Assembly: GCF_016908465.1 (NCBI RefSeq)
Contig: NZ_JAFBDY010000009.1
Coordinates: 87,921 to 151,920, forward strand
Source of the DNA: Lysinibacillus composti
Lineage (GTDB): Bacteria > Bacillota > Bacilli > Bacillales_A > Planococcaceae
Reading direction: 5' to 3'
DNA length: 64,000 nucleotides
Shown here one piece after another: positions 57,501-64,000 of the stretch; positions within the stretch are counted from its first letter, which is position 1; every line of letters starts with the position of its first letter. The notes under the pieces were generated by a model. It saw nothing but the letters and a program-made list of their open reading frames with translations. It did not search any database and was not told where the DNA came from. The translations under genes were made by a program, and so were the position numbers.

Positions 57501-57992
57501 TCTAATAATTTAGTGGACAATACTAAAATTGATATTCTTCATATCAATGCAGACTTCACTGACATGGCTGGTCGTGCAAGTGACCATGACCCAGTGATGG
57601 TACAAATTGATTTGAAAGCTAAAGATGAAGTAGATCCAGTTGAACCAATCCAAGCAGAACAAGTTTATAATCTTACAAACTATAAAACAGGTAAATTAAT
57701 TATTAATAAACCAAGTGTGTCTGTAAAACTAGACAAATCTTCTGTAATTAAAAATGGAATTGTATTTACTGGAGAATATGCAGAATTTGAGGGCGAAGGT
57801 TTAGCGAAGGTTACGCTAACAATTCAACCAAAACAACCTGGTGCCATCATAGATTTAAAAGGATCAAATGTCGGTAAAATCATTATTGATGGACCAAATG
57901 TCAAAGAAATTCGCGGATTAACTGCAGAGAAGAAAGAGAACATTGAATATATCAATGGTGCCAACGCAGAAAACATAAACTTTCCCAGCTAA
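54588..57992 (+). CDS. secreted ExeM/NucH-type nuclease, cut short by a frameshift
   Basis: A 1,134-residue secreted protein. Signal peptide ends SVSA (about 33). Then a DUF6359-like OB region (about 38-150), two OB-like modules (165-345), a chitobiase-type Ig module (346-420; YTLDGSEPTD), further OB-like sequence (430-690), and an endonuclease/exonuclease/phosphatase domain (about 700-1030). The last has IASYNLENFS, GVTEVQDN, NHWNSKSGD, LGDFNDF and ASDHDPVM with the catalytic Asp/His. A solenoid-like module (1040-1127) follows. No SLH, LPxTG or lipobox is present. The frame ends at 57992 after a CCC run; the next frame continues directly into an endonuclease I domain, so the original product was about 1,375 residues. 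It lies 94 bases after the nucleotidase gene with no terminator between. Confidence 0.85.
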   Translation: MSKRSNKKYFNAFLATSLVASAVAPVMPFSVSAETIDSVTTESVSYISVADAIANNTGNAKVKGYIVGYVKSKTNVIKTGFPDDNNFAIADSMNETDTSKMLFVQVTSGYRSDFGLKSNPDLIGQQVEITGNLESYFSSPGLKSPSAMSLSGDNQGNPEKPEHSEETEVISIANAHTKAMGETVTVKGIVAANLKNTISIQDETGGIAVRPASLDMKVGDEVTLTGKLADYRGLLQLDSASIVEKGPNVGAPQVKVVTGAEVSEENESQLVTVKNVTLNSVTGTTWKNFTASDGSEFIVRDETGELTSLEVGTTYESITGIVQQFENDYQIIPRSELDIVVDSTAIKPALASLGSGTFVGSQSVTLSTTTAGAEIFYTLDGSEPTDQSAKYVEPIQITKNTTLKAIVKAQDGTFSEVSTFDYKITDSLQIHDLQGEGHTSPYDDQTVQGIQGIVTYNFTLNGSNYYTIQTPDELADNNVKTSEAILLYSGKNPWDIQVGDLVSVTGTVDEYAYDGYSNRNNTDMKTTQINVRDDKGGKVEVLQENVDLPEPFVIDESTLTAKHIEDDELTEFQPEEDALDFWESIEGMRVEVGSVKAVAPQEHGDLITVLESAETNSLHGGLLLTEDDQNPERIQFRLEPNGPARDLEVATGDKFEGPITGIVGYSYQNYKIYADLDKMENAYVKGSAVPEKTNIVKADNKLTIASYNLENFSNNSASDETPDSKVKKLARAIGTDMGSPDIVGVTEVQDNNGQDAGGTAANESYERLIAAIKAESGVEYKYLNIDPIAGQDGGAPNANIRVGFLYNPERVTLPDGIESGDATTAVGYENGKLTHNPGRIDPTNAAFNSSRKPLAAQFNFQGEEVIVIANHWNSKSGDTPLFGATQPPVYGSEEQRHKIANVVYDFIEDIKTKNPNANIVSLGDFNDFQYSKSLEIHEGELMTNMINTVDEKDRYTYLFQGNSQVLDHILVSNNLVDNTKIDILHINADFTDMAGRASDHDPVMVQIDLKAKDEVDPVEPIQAEQVYNLTNYKTGKLIINKPSVSVKLDKSSVIKNGIVFTGEYAEFEGEGLAKVTLTIQPKQPGAIIDLKGSNVGKIIIDGPNVKEIRGLTAEKKENIEYINGANAENINFPS

Positions 57993-58716
57993 AGGATCAC
58001 GTCCGGATCCTGAGCAAAATCCAGAAGTTGATCAAGAGTTAGCAATCTACTATCAAGATGCTTTTGGAAAAACGGGACAAGCATTAAAAACTGCGTTACA
58101 CGAAATCATCGATGACCATACGCAGCTTTCATATAGTCAAGCGTGGGAAGCCCTTCGTGAAACAGATAAAGATCCGAGAAATCCAAACAATGTTATCTTA
58201 TTCTATTCAGGAAAATCCATTTCTGGGAACAGTAATGGAGGAAAAGTAGGAGAATGGAATCGTGAACATACGTGGGCAAAATCTCACGGTGATTTTGGGA
58301 CAAGTATGGGACCAGGCACTGACATCCATCATTTACGTCCAACATATGTACAAGTAAATACTTCAAGAGGAAATTTAGACTTCGATAATGGTGGAAGTCC
58401 AGTTAAAGGGTGTGAAGGATGTAAAAAAGATTCCGATTCCTTTGAACCACCTGATCGAGTAAAAGGTGATGTAGCCCGAATCCTATTCTACATGGCAACC
58501 CGCTATGAAGAAGGAGACCGAGTTAACCTTGAATTGAACGACAAGGTTAATAACGGTAGCAATCCATACCACGGCAAACTATCCGTTTTACTAAAATGGC
58601 ATGAACAAGACCCGGTTGATGATTTTGAACGTAATCGTAATGATGTCATAAAAAAATGGCAAGGAAATCGCAATCCGTTTATAGATTATCCTGAATGGGC
58701 TGAAGAGATTTGGTAA
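57979..58716 (+). pseudogene. endonuclease I domain displaced by the frameshift
   Basis: In the +1 frame relative to the upstream gene, the sequence from TFPAKGSRPDPEQNPEVDQ to the stop at 58716 encodes an uninterrupted EndA/Bsn-type endonuclease I of about 240 residues. Catalytic motifs are intact: WNREHTWAKSHGDF and DIHHLRPTYVQVN. It has no ribosome site. The first methionine (58306) lies after the NREHTW motif, so independent translation would give an inactive fragment. Removing one C from CCC at about 57984-57986 joins the two frames exactly. It is either a recent mutation, a phase-type switch, or a base-calling error. Confidence 0.85.
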
Positions 58717-58746
58717 TACGTTTAATTTGAACTAATTGAATGTCAT

Positions 58747-58787
58747 AAAAAAGATTGAGTTCTTTCACTAGAGCTCAATCTTTTTTT
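58747..58787 (+). terminator. terminator after the nuclease gene
   Basis: AAAAGATTGAG and CTCAATCTTTT pair fully, extended by weaker pairs, and are followed by T. It closes the nucleotidase/nuclease unit. Confidence 0.88.
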
Positions 58788-58859
58788 GTCATAATCTCAC
58801 TATCGGTTTCATATATACATAGGTATTTAAAAATATGACAATTCAAAAGGAGAATATAT

Positions 58860-61800
58860 ATGGCGAAAAGGGGAATTGGGTCACGTAAGTATTTAAACGC
58901 TGGCATTACTGCAGCTTTAATTGTTTCAAGCGCGGCAATAGCAGCACCTAATCAGGCAAAAGCTAGTTCGGATTTCTTGGATATAAAAACTGGAGACTAT
59001 TTTTATAGTGCTGTAAAAAGTTTATCAGAACGTGGGATTATCAAGGGTTTTCCGAATGGAACTTTTAAACCAAATGACCATGTAACTAGAGGACAAGCTG
59101 CCATTATCATTGCAGGGGCATTGGGATTAGATACAACAGATGTAATTGATCCAGCATTTAAGGATATTCCAAAAACTCATCCGTATTATGGCGCCATCGC
59201 AGCTTTACATAATGCCGGCATTTTAGGGGGATATTCTGATGATACGTTTCGACCTAATGAACCTATTTTGCGTTACCATATGGCTAAAATTATTGCTAAA
59301 GCCTTTGATTTGAAAGGGGCGAAACCGAATGCTTTACCATTTAAAGACATTCGTGGTGATTACAAAAATGCTATTGCAGCTCTTTATGAAAACAACATCA
59401 CATCGGGCAAAACTCCTACAACTTTTGATGGAATGGCAAACGTGACGCGCGGACAGTTAGCGACATTTGTTGTGAAAGCAGAGCAAGTTGATATAGAACC
59501 CGTTTTCACAATCGAAGATATTTCATCTAACACCATTAAAACAGATCATGGCGTATTTACTCCTTCCTCACAATTATCCCCAATTTTTACCGAAGAAAAT
59601 TCGAACGCTCTCAAAGGGGCAAAGTTAATTGCGATAATTGAAGATGGAAAAATAATTGAGATACAATCGTTAACTTTAAACAATTCGGAGAGTTTATTTA
59701 GTGGAAGGGACGCCGCTATCAATAACTTAACAATCAATGCAGATAATATCGAAGTTAAAAATGTACATGTAAGAAATTTGAATGTTTCAAGTAATGTGGA
59801 TAAGGAAATTTCCCTCGATCGTGTTGTTGCTGATAACGTATTGATTGATTCAGCAGATCATTCTATTGCTTCCATAAATGGCGTAATTGCGAATAATGCA
59901 AAAGGTTTAAACGTCAACTTAAGAAACTCAACGATTAATCTACTTCATGTTCAACGTGATGGAATCATACTTAACGTTGATACAAAGTTACCTGAAATAC
60001 TCATTGATGTGGATGTTAAATCAATTCAACTGAATGGAGAAGTCGGAAAAGTAGTCGTGGATGTGACAGTGGAGATTGATATTACCGGTAACGTAAAAAT
60101 AGATCAATTAATCTTGACGAAAGCTCGAGAAATTGTACTGAATATAGCCGGTCGATTAAAGGAACTACTTGTTCAAAATCAATCCACGAAAATTGAAATT
60201 GGCACACAGTTGAATCTAGAAATGGTAATCATTCCAGCAAAGTCAACAATTTCCTCCATACTAAGCAACTTCGAGCAAAGAAAGCAAAGCATTTCAAAAA
60301 TTACTGATAGTTTAGGGAAAATACTTTACACACGCACCACTGGATCCAGTGGTGGAAGTGGAAGTTCAAGTCCAGCATTAGTCATTACGGGTGTAACAGA
60401 GGGGGAATTTTATAATATTAACGTAGTACCTCAATTTAACAGAGGCACTGCAACTCTATCAAAAAATGGTGGGGAAAAAGAGAATTTTGTTTCCGGAACA
60501 ACCATTAGTGAAGAGGGGAATTATGTACTTGAGGTCATTTCATCAGGAAATAAAGTAATTGTTGGGTTTACGGTTGATAAAATATCCCCTACAGTTACCG
60601 GGGTTTTAAACGATAGTGCAAATAATCAAAATGTCATTCCTAAATTTGATGAAGGAACTGCAACTCTATCAAAAGATGCCGGGGTAAAAGAGAATTTCAC
60701 GTCCCTTACAACCATAACAGAAGAGGGTCAATATATATTAGAAGTAATCGATGAAGCTGGTAATATCACAACCATCAATTTTGTAATCGATAAAACGTTA
60801 CCTATAATCACGGGAGTAGCGAATGCTTCTTATTACAACAATGAAATAACACCAGAATTTAATGAAGGAACTGCCAAACTTTCAAAAGATGGTGGACAAG
60901 CAACTGACTTCGCTTCAGGATCAACACTGAGTGAGGAAGGCGTTTATGATTTAGTAGTAACGGATCTTGCCGGGAATATAACAACTGTGAAATTTACGAT
61001 AGATAAAACTGCACCAGAAGTTACAGGTGTTGCAAATGAAAGTAATTATACTAGTGATGTGACCCCAACATTTACTGAAGGGTCTGCAACTCTAACGCAA
61101 AATGGCGGAACAAAAAATCCGTTCACTTCCGGCACGGTAATTACTGAAGATGGCGACTATGTTTTAGAGGTGACGGATTTAGCTGGTAATATTACCACAA
61201 TTCAATTTGTCATTGATCAAATACCACCGATTATTACTGGGGTAATTAATGGACATTTTTACAAGAATGCTGTTACACCGGAGTTTAATGAGGGAACAGC
61301 GACTTTATCTAAAGATGGTGGTGCAGTTGAAGGTTTTACTTCTGGAACACCGATTGGTCAAGAGGGTAGTTACACATTGATTGTAACAGATGGGTCAGGG
61401 CTTAGTTCAACTGTTCAATTCACAATTGATCAAACAGCACCGACATTCACAGGGGTAAGTGATGGGGCTTCATACAGTGGAAATATAACTCCAACATTTA
61501 ATGAAGGAACTGCGAAACTAGCAAAGAAAGGGCAAGCAGAAATAGATTTCACATCAGGTGCAACACTTGAAGAAGAAGGAGAATACGTATTAAAGATTAC
61601 GGATCTTGCTGGAAATGCAACAACAGTGCACTTTTCAATTGATCAAACACCCCCATCCATAACTGGAGTAGCGGATGGTAATCTTTATAATAAGGCGGTT
61701 ACTCCAATCTTTAATGAAGGAACTGCCAAACTGTCGAAAAATGCCGGTGAACAAACAGATTTCACGTCTGGAAAGTCAATCGATGAAGATGGCCAATATG

Positions 61801-63824
61801 TGTTAGAAGTGACTGATGCAGCTGGAAATCAAACGAGTGTCGAATTTAGTATCGACCAAACACCACCAACAGTTACGGGAGTTGAACATCAACACTTCTA
61901 CAATGAAAGTGTTACTCCGAGTTTATCTGATGGCACAGCAAAGCTATCTAAAAATGGTGAAGAAGAGTTCAGTTTTACATCAGGAACTTCAATTAGTGAT
62001 GAGGGGTATTATTTATTAACTGCAACAGATGTTGTAGGAAATTTAGCTTTGGTCGAATTTACAATAGATAAGACGGCGCCTACAATTAATGGTGTTGATT
62101 CTAATAAAAACTACAAAAATAGCGTGGAGCCAACATTTAATGAGGGAATCGCAACATTAGCTAAAAATGGAGGGCCTGCTGAAAACTTCACTTCAGGAAC
62201 TTCCGTTAGTGAAGAAGGTTCTTATGTTTTAATTGTAACTGATCAAGCAGGTAATATATCAATCATCAACTTTACAATCGATCAAACCCCACCTACCATA
62301 ACAGGGGTAACGCAAGGTGGTTTGTACAATCAAGACGTGACGATCGTGTTTGATGGCAATGGGCAACTTTCAAAAAATGGTGAACCACCATATAACTTCG
62401 AATCGGGTAATGTCATTCATGAGGATGGAGAATATGTATTAGTTGTAATGGATGAAGCAGAAAATACATCTAGCGTTTCATTCTCGATGGACCAAACAGC
62501 TCCAATCATATCTGGCGTAAGCGACGGTCAAAATTACAATCATAAGGTTGCACCAATATTTAATGAAGGAACCGCAACGTTAACAAAAAGCGGAGAGGAA
62601 GCGAAAACATTTACCTCAGGCGTAGAGGTTACCCAAGAAGGTTCTTATATTTTGTCAGTAATAGATGAAGCAAATAATGCAACGACAACTTCATTTGTCA
62701 TTGATTTAACAACTCCAACACTTGAAGCGGCGATGATTTCCTCTAGTAAAGTTGATAACCCTAAAATTGCCGGAAGAGCAGATCGAATAACTTTGTTTAT
62801 TGATGCGAATGAAGCAGTAACTATTTCCGACAAATTTGGAACAATTGGCTCCGGGAATATTAATTCGTTGCAAGTAGATGATGCAGGAGATGAAGATGAA
62901 TCGACTTGGAATCTCACATTTGATGTAGCTAATCAGGATCCAAATCTTGAAGGTAATGTTGAGATTGAGTTTACAATGACAGATCCAGCCGGAAATAAGC
63001 AGGTGTATAGTACTGGATATATTACAGATGGAAGTTCAGTTGAGGTTGACCAAAAAGCTGCCATGGTATTGGATAGTGTAATGGATAGTGAAAAAGGATT
63101 TATCGATATCACATTCTCTGAACCGGTATATGGTGATTCGTTTGGTCCTTTAGGGAAAGAAGACTTCATCCCAGTCTTGCATAAGGTTGGTGAAGCTTAT
63201 AATAACAGCACGGCAACAATCACAAATATAACAAGGGTTGACGGTTCTTCATTAGTTGGAGGAGAAACAAAAGTGAGAGTTCATCTCAACTACTCTGGAA
63301 CGACTATACAAGGAGATAAAATAGAAGTTAAATCAGCTGAGAATTCTATTTTGGACCAGGGAGGAAATACGACAGCCTCTTCAGAAACATCTGGAGTTTA
63401 TCCGTTGAAGCCACTTGTTACTTACACATGGAATGACGAAAATGATACGATTACATTTACGAGTGAGTTATCCATGACAACATATACGAATGTTAAACTT
63501 AAAATTGCAGGTTCTCAAAAGTCAGGGGATCCGAACGTATTTTTAACAACTGCTACACCAATCGGAGGAGATGAAAGAATTAAAATTTCTGTAGCTCCAG
63601 GTTGGGATAATGATGCATTTTTCGGTGCAACAGGTAATGGCATATTTGCTCAAGCAATAAATAAAAATACAGTCCAATTTACAGCAGATAATAAATATGG
63701 CGCATCTTTTATACAGGACCACTTCTATGTGATTTTTGAGCATCTAACTGATCCAACGATTAAGACTATCATAGATTTGAACATCGATTCAGGAGCAGGA
63801 AATATCATTAGAATAAATAACTAG
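58860..63824 (+). CDS. SLH-anchored repeat adhesin
   Basis: A 1,654-residue surface protein with an AAAGGAG ribosome site. Signal peptide (about 1-36), three SLH domains (38-205; HVTRGQ, ILRYHM, NVTRGQ) and a beta-solenoid-like stalk (about 215-490) that aligns along its whole length with that of the nucleotidase (NNAKGLNVNLRNSTIN against ETAKGPKIDLKGSSIN). A Ser/Gly hinge (493-505) leads to eleven Ig-like repeats of about 71 residues (509-1284) and a unique C-terminal region (1285-1654) with Ig-like or SwmB-type sequence (FIDITFSEPVYGDSFG). The second SLH has ILRYH in place of the usual TR motif. It is probably an adhesin or cell-surface spacer. Confidence 0.88.
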   Translation: MAKRGIGSRKYLNAGITAALIVSSAAIAAPNQAKASSDFLDIKTGDYFYSAVKSLSERGIIKGFPNGTFKPNDHVTRGQAAIIIAGALGLDTTDVIDPAFKDIPKTHPYYGAIAALHNAGILGGYSDDTFRPNEPILRYHMAKIIAKAFDLKGAKPNALPFKDIRGDYKNAIAALYENNITSGKTPTTFDGMANVTRGQLATFVVKAEQVDIEPVFTIEDISSNTIKTDHGVFTPSSQLSPIFTEENSNALKGAKLIAIIEDGKIIEIQSLTLNNSESLFSGRDAAINNLTINADNIEVKNVHVRNLNVSSNVDKEISLDRVVADNVLIDSADHSIASINGVIANNAKGLNVNLRNSTINLLHVQRDGIILNVDTKLPEILIDVDVKSIQLNGEVGKVVVDVTVEIDITGNVKIDQLILTKAREIVLNIAGRLKELLVQNQSTKIEIGTQLNLEMVIIPAKSTISSILSNFEQRKQSISKITDSLGKILYTRTTGSSGGSGSSSPALVITGVTEGEFYNINVVPQFNRGTATLSKNGGEKENFVSGTTISEEGNYVLEVISSGNKVIVGFTVDKISPTVTGVLNDSANNQNVIPKFDEGTATLSKDAGVKENFTSLTTITEEGQYILEVIDEAGNITTINFVIDKTLPIITGVANASYYNNEITPEFNEGTAKLSKDGGQATDFASGSTLSEEGVYDLVVTDLAGNITTVKFTIDKTAPEVTGVANESNYTSDVTPTFTEGSATLTQNGGTKNPFTSGTVITEDGDYVLEVTDLAGNITTIQFVIDQIPPIITGVINGHFYKNAVTPEFNEGTATLSKDGGAVEGFTSGTPIGQEGSYTLIVTDGSGLSSTVQFTIDQTAPTFTGVSDGASYSGNITPTFNEGTAKLAKKGQAEIDFTSGATLEEEGEYVLKITDLAGNATTVHFSIDQTPPSITGVADGNLYNKAVTPIFNEGTAKLSKNAGEQTDFTSGKSIDEDGQYVLEVTDAAGNQTSVEFSIDQTPPTVTGVEHQHFYNESVTPSLSDGTAKLSKNGEEEFSFTSGTSISDEGYYLLTATDVVGNLALVEFTIDKTAPTINGVDSNKNYKNSVEPTFNEGIATLAKNGGPAENFTSGTSVSEEGSYVLIVTDQAGNISIINFTIDQTPPTITGVTQGGLYNQDVTIVFDGNGQLSKNGEPPYNFESGNVIHEDGEYVLVVMDEAENTSSVSFSMDQTAPIISGVSDGQNYNHKVAPIFNEGTATLTKSGEEAKTFTSGVEVTQEGSYILSVIDEANNATTTSFVIDLTTPTLEAAMISSSKVDNPKIAGRADRITLFIDANEAVTISDKFGTIGSGNINSLQVDDAGDEDESTWNLTFDVANQDPNLEGNVEIEFTMTDPAGNKQVYSTGYITDGSSVEVDQKAAMVLDSVMDSEKGFIDITFSEPVYGDSFGPLGKEDFIPVLHKVGEAYNNSTATITNITRVDGSSLVGGETKVRVHLNYSGTTIQGDKIEVKSAENSILDQGGNTTASSETSGVYPLKPLVTYTWNDENDTITFTSELSMTTYTNVKLKIAGSQKSGDPNVFLTTATPIGGDERIKISVAPGWDNDAFFGATGNGIFAQAINKNTVQFTADNKYGASFIQDHFYVIFEHLTDPTIKTIIDLNIDSGAGNIIRINN
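60384..62710 (+). repeat. eleven tandem repeats of about 213 bp inside the adhesin gene
   Basis: Each unit encodes about 70-71 residues with the frame: ITGV...Y...VTPxFNEGTATLSKNGG...FTSGTxIxEEGxYxLxVTDxAGNxTTVxFxIDxTxP. Units begin near 60384, 60594, 60807 and 61020 and then every 207-213 bases. They are diverged at the DNA level (few long identical stretches), so the array looks old and stable rather than freshly expanded. The first unit differs most. Confidence 0.88.
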
Positions 63825-63883
63825 TTGTTTAATAGATATCTAACAGAAATTAATAATAGGTGGAACCTTATTCAAACAGAAAA

Positions 63884-63907
63884 AAGTCTCCTAAGCGTAG
63901 GAGACTT
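63884..63907. terminator. 10-bp perfect hairpin after the adhesin
   Basis: AAGTCTCCTA-agcg-TAGGAGACTT is a perfect stem with a tetraloop. There is no T-run after it, but AAAAAA precedes it, so on the minus strand it would be a proper terminator. Confidence 0.6.
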
Positions 63908-63916
63908 CAGATTGTC

Positions 63917-63965
63917 GACAAAAGGCCTTCAGAATGGTTTCATTCTGAAGGCCTTTTGTCTTTTT
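63917..63965. terminator. 20-bp perfect hairpin terminator
   Basis: The arms 63917-63936 and 63941-63960 are exact reverse complements around a GTTT loop, followed by TTTTT. It is the strongest hairpin in the window and ends the adhesin unit. Together with the preceding hairpin it may mark convergent transcription with a gene beyond the right edge. Confidence 0.9.
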
Positions 63966-64000
63966 GAGATTTTCCGGGTATTTTTCAGTCTTATTTTAAA

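Noticed and set aside
58306..58716. A separate 136-residue gene beginning at the ATG at 58306.
   Set aside because: The endonuclease I reading frame extends unbroken upstream to 57979 and the NREHTW motif would be cut off; no ribosome site precedes 58306.
1..64000. Insertion sequences, prophage, tRNA or rRNA genes.
   Set aside because: I saw no transposase, integrase, phage structural gene, cloverleaf or rRNA sequence on either strand.

Overview
The window is low-GC DNA from a Gram-positive bacterium. SLH-domain surface proteins, a serine/threonine-poor acidic S-layer protein, SwrC/YerP-like RND efflux, frequent TTG/GTG starts with strong AGGAGG ribosome sites, and long inverted-repeat terminators all point to a Bacillales member. 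I think a Planococcaceae relative (Lysinibacillus, Sporosarcina, Psychrobacillus type) is most likely, but the species cannot be fixed from the sequence alone. Almost everything in the window concerns the cell surface.

Layout. 1-3.6 kb is a sparse region. It holds the 5' end of a leftward gene, an 11-unit GGACGAA minisatellite, a small IDEAL-domain protein, a 32-residue membrane peptide, a NERD-domain pseudogene and a second degenerate 41-bp-period repeat. 3.7-5.8 kb carries a WecC-type UDP-ManNAc dehydrogenase and a TagA-type ManNAc transferase. 6.4-11.6 kb carries the main S-layer protein gene (three SLH domains, strong promoter, strong terminator) followed by a half-length paralogue. 11.7-35.1 kb is a surface-glycan locus: a TPR protein, an O-antigen ligase/polymerase-like membrane protein, and a 13-gene rightward operon (13,971-29,222). 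The operon holds an ABC exporter (Wzm/Wzt), a methyltransferase-GT2-GT4 fusion, a complete GDP-D-glycero-alpha-D-manno-heptose pathway (GmhA, HddA, GmhB, HddC), an acyltransferase, an LTA-synthase-like phosphoglycerol transferase and a complete dTDP-L-rhamnose pathway (RmlACBD). A rhamnosyltransferase-like GT2, a WsaP/WbaP-like priming transferase, GtaB, GalE and Pgi follow. This gene set closely resembles known S-layer glycosylation (slg) clusters, so I infer a rhamnose/heptose glycan exported by ABC transporter and attached to the neighbouring S-layer protein.

35.3-36.9 kb is an SLH protein with a long acidic coiled coil, flanked by near-duplicate terminators. 37.3-43.1 kb is an RND efflux lipoprotein/permease pair with a TetR regulator and a palindrome-rich leader. 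43.4-47.9 kb is a glycan-decoration group: a GtrII-like transferase, an MBOAT O-acyltransferase and a DHHW/AlgJ-like partner.

48.2-58.7 kb encodes two giant secreted proteins that together look like an extracellular nucleic-acid phosphate-scavenging module. One is a 2,080-residue SLH protein with a choice-of-anchor-I propeller, a 5'-nucleotidase and a second metallophosphoesterase. The other is an ExeM/NucH-type nuclease whose C-terminal endonuclease I domain is split off by a one-base frameshift. 58.9-63.8 kb is an SLH adhesin with 11 repeats of about 71 residues. It shares a roughly 500-residue SLH-plus-stalk module with the nucleotidase. A perfect 20-bp hairpin terminator closes the window.
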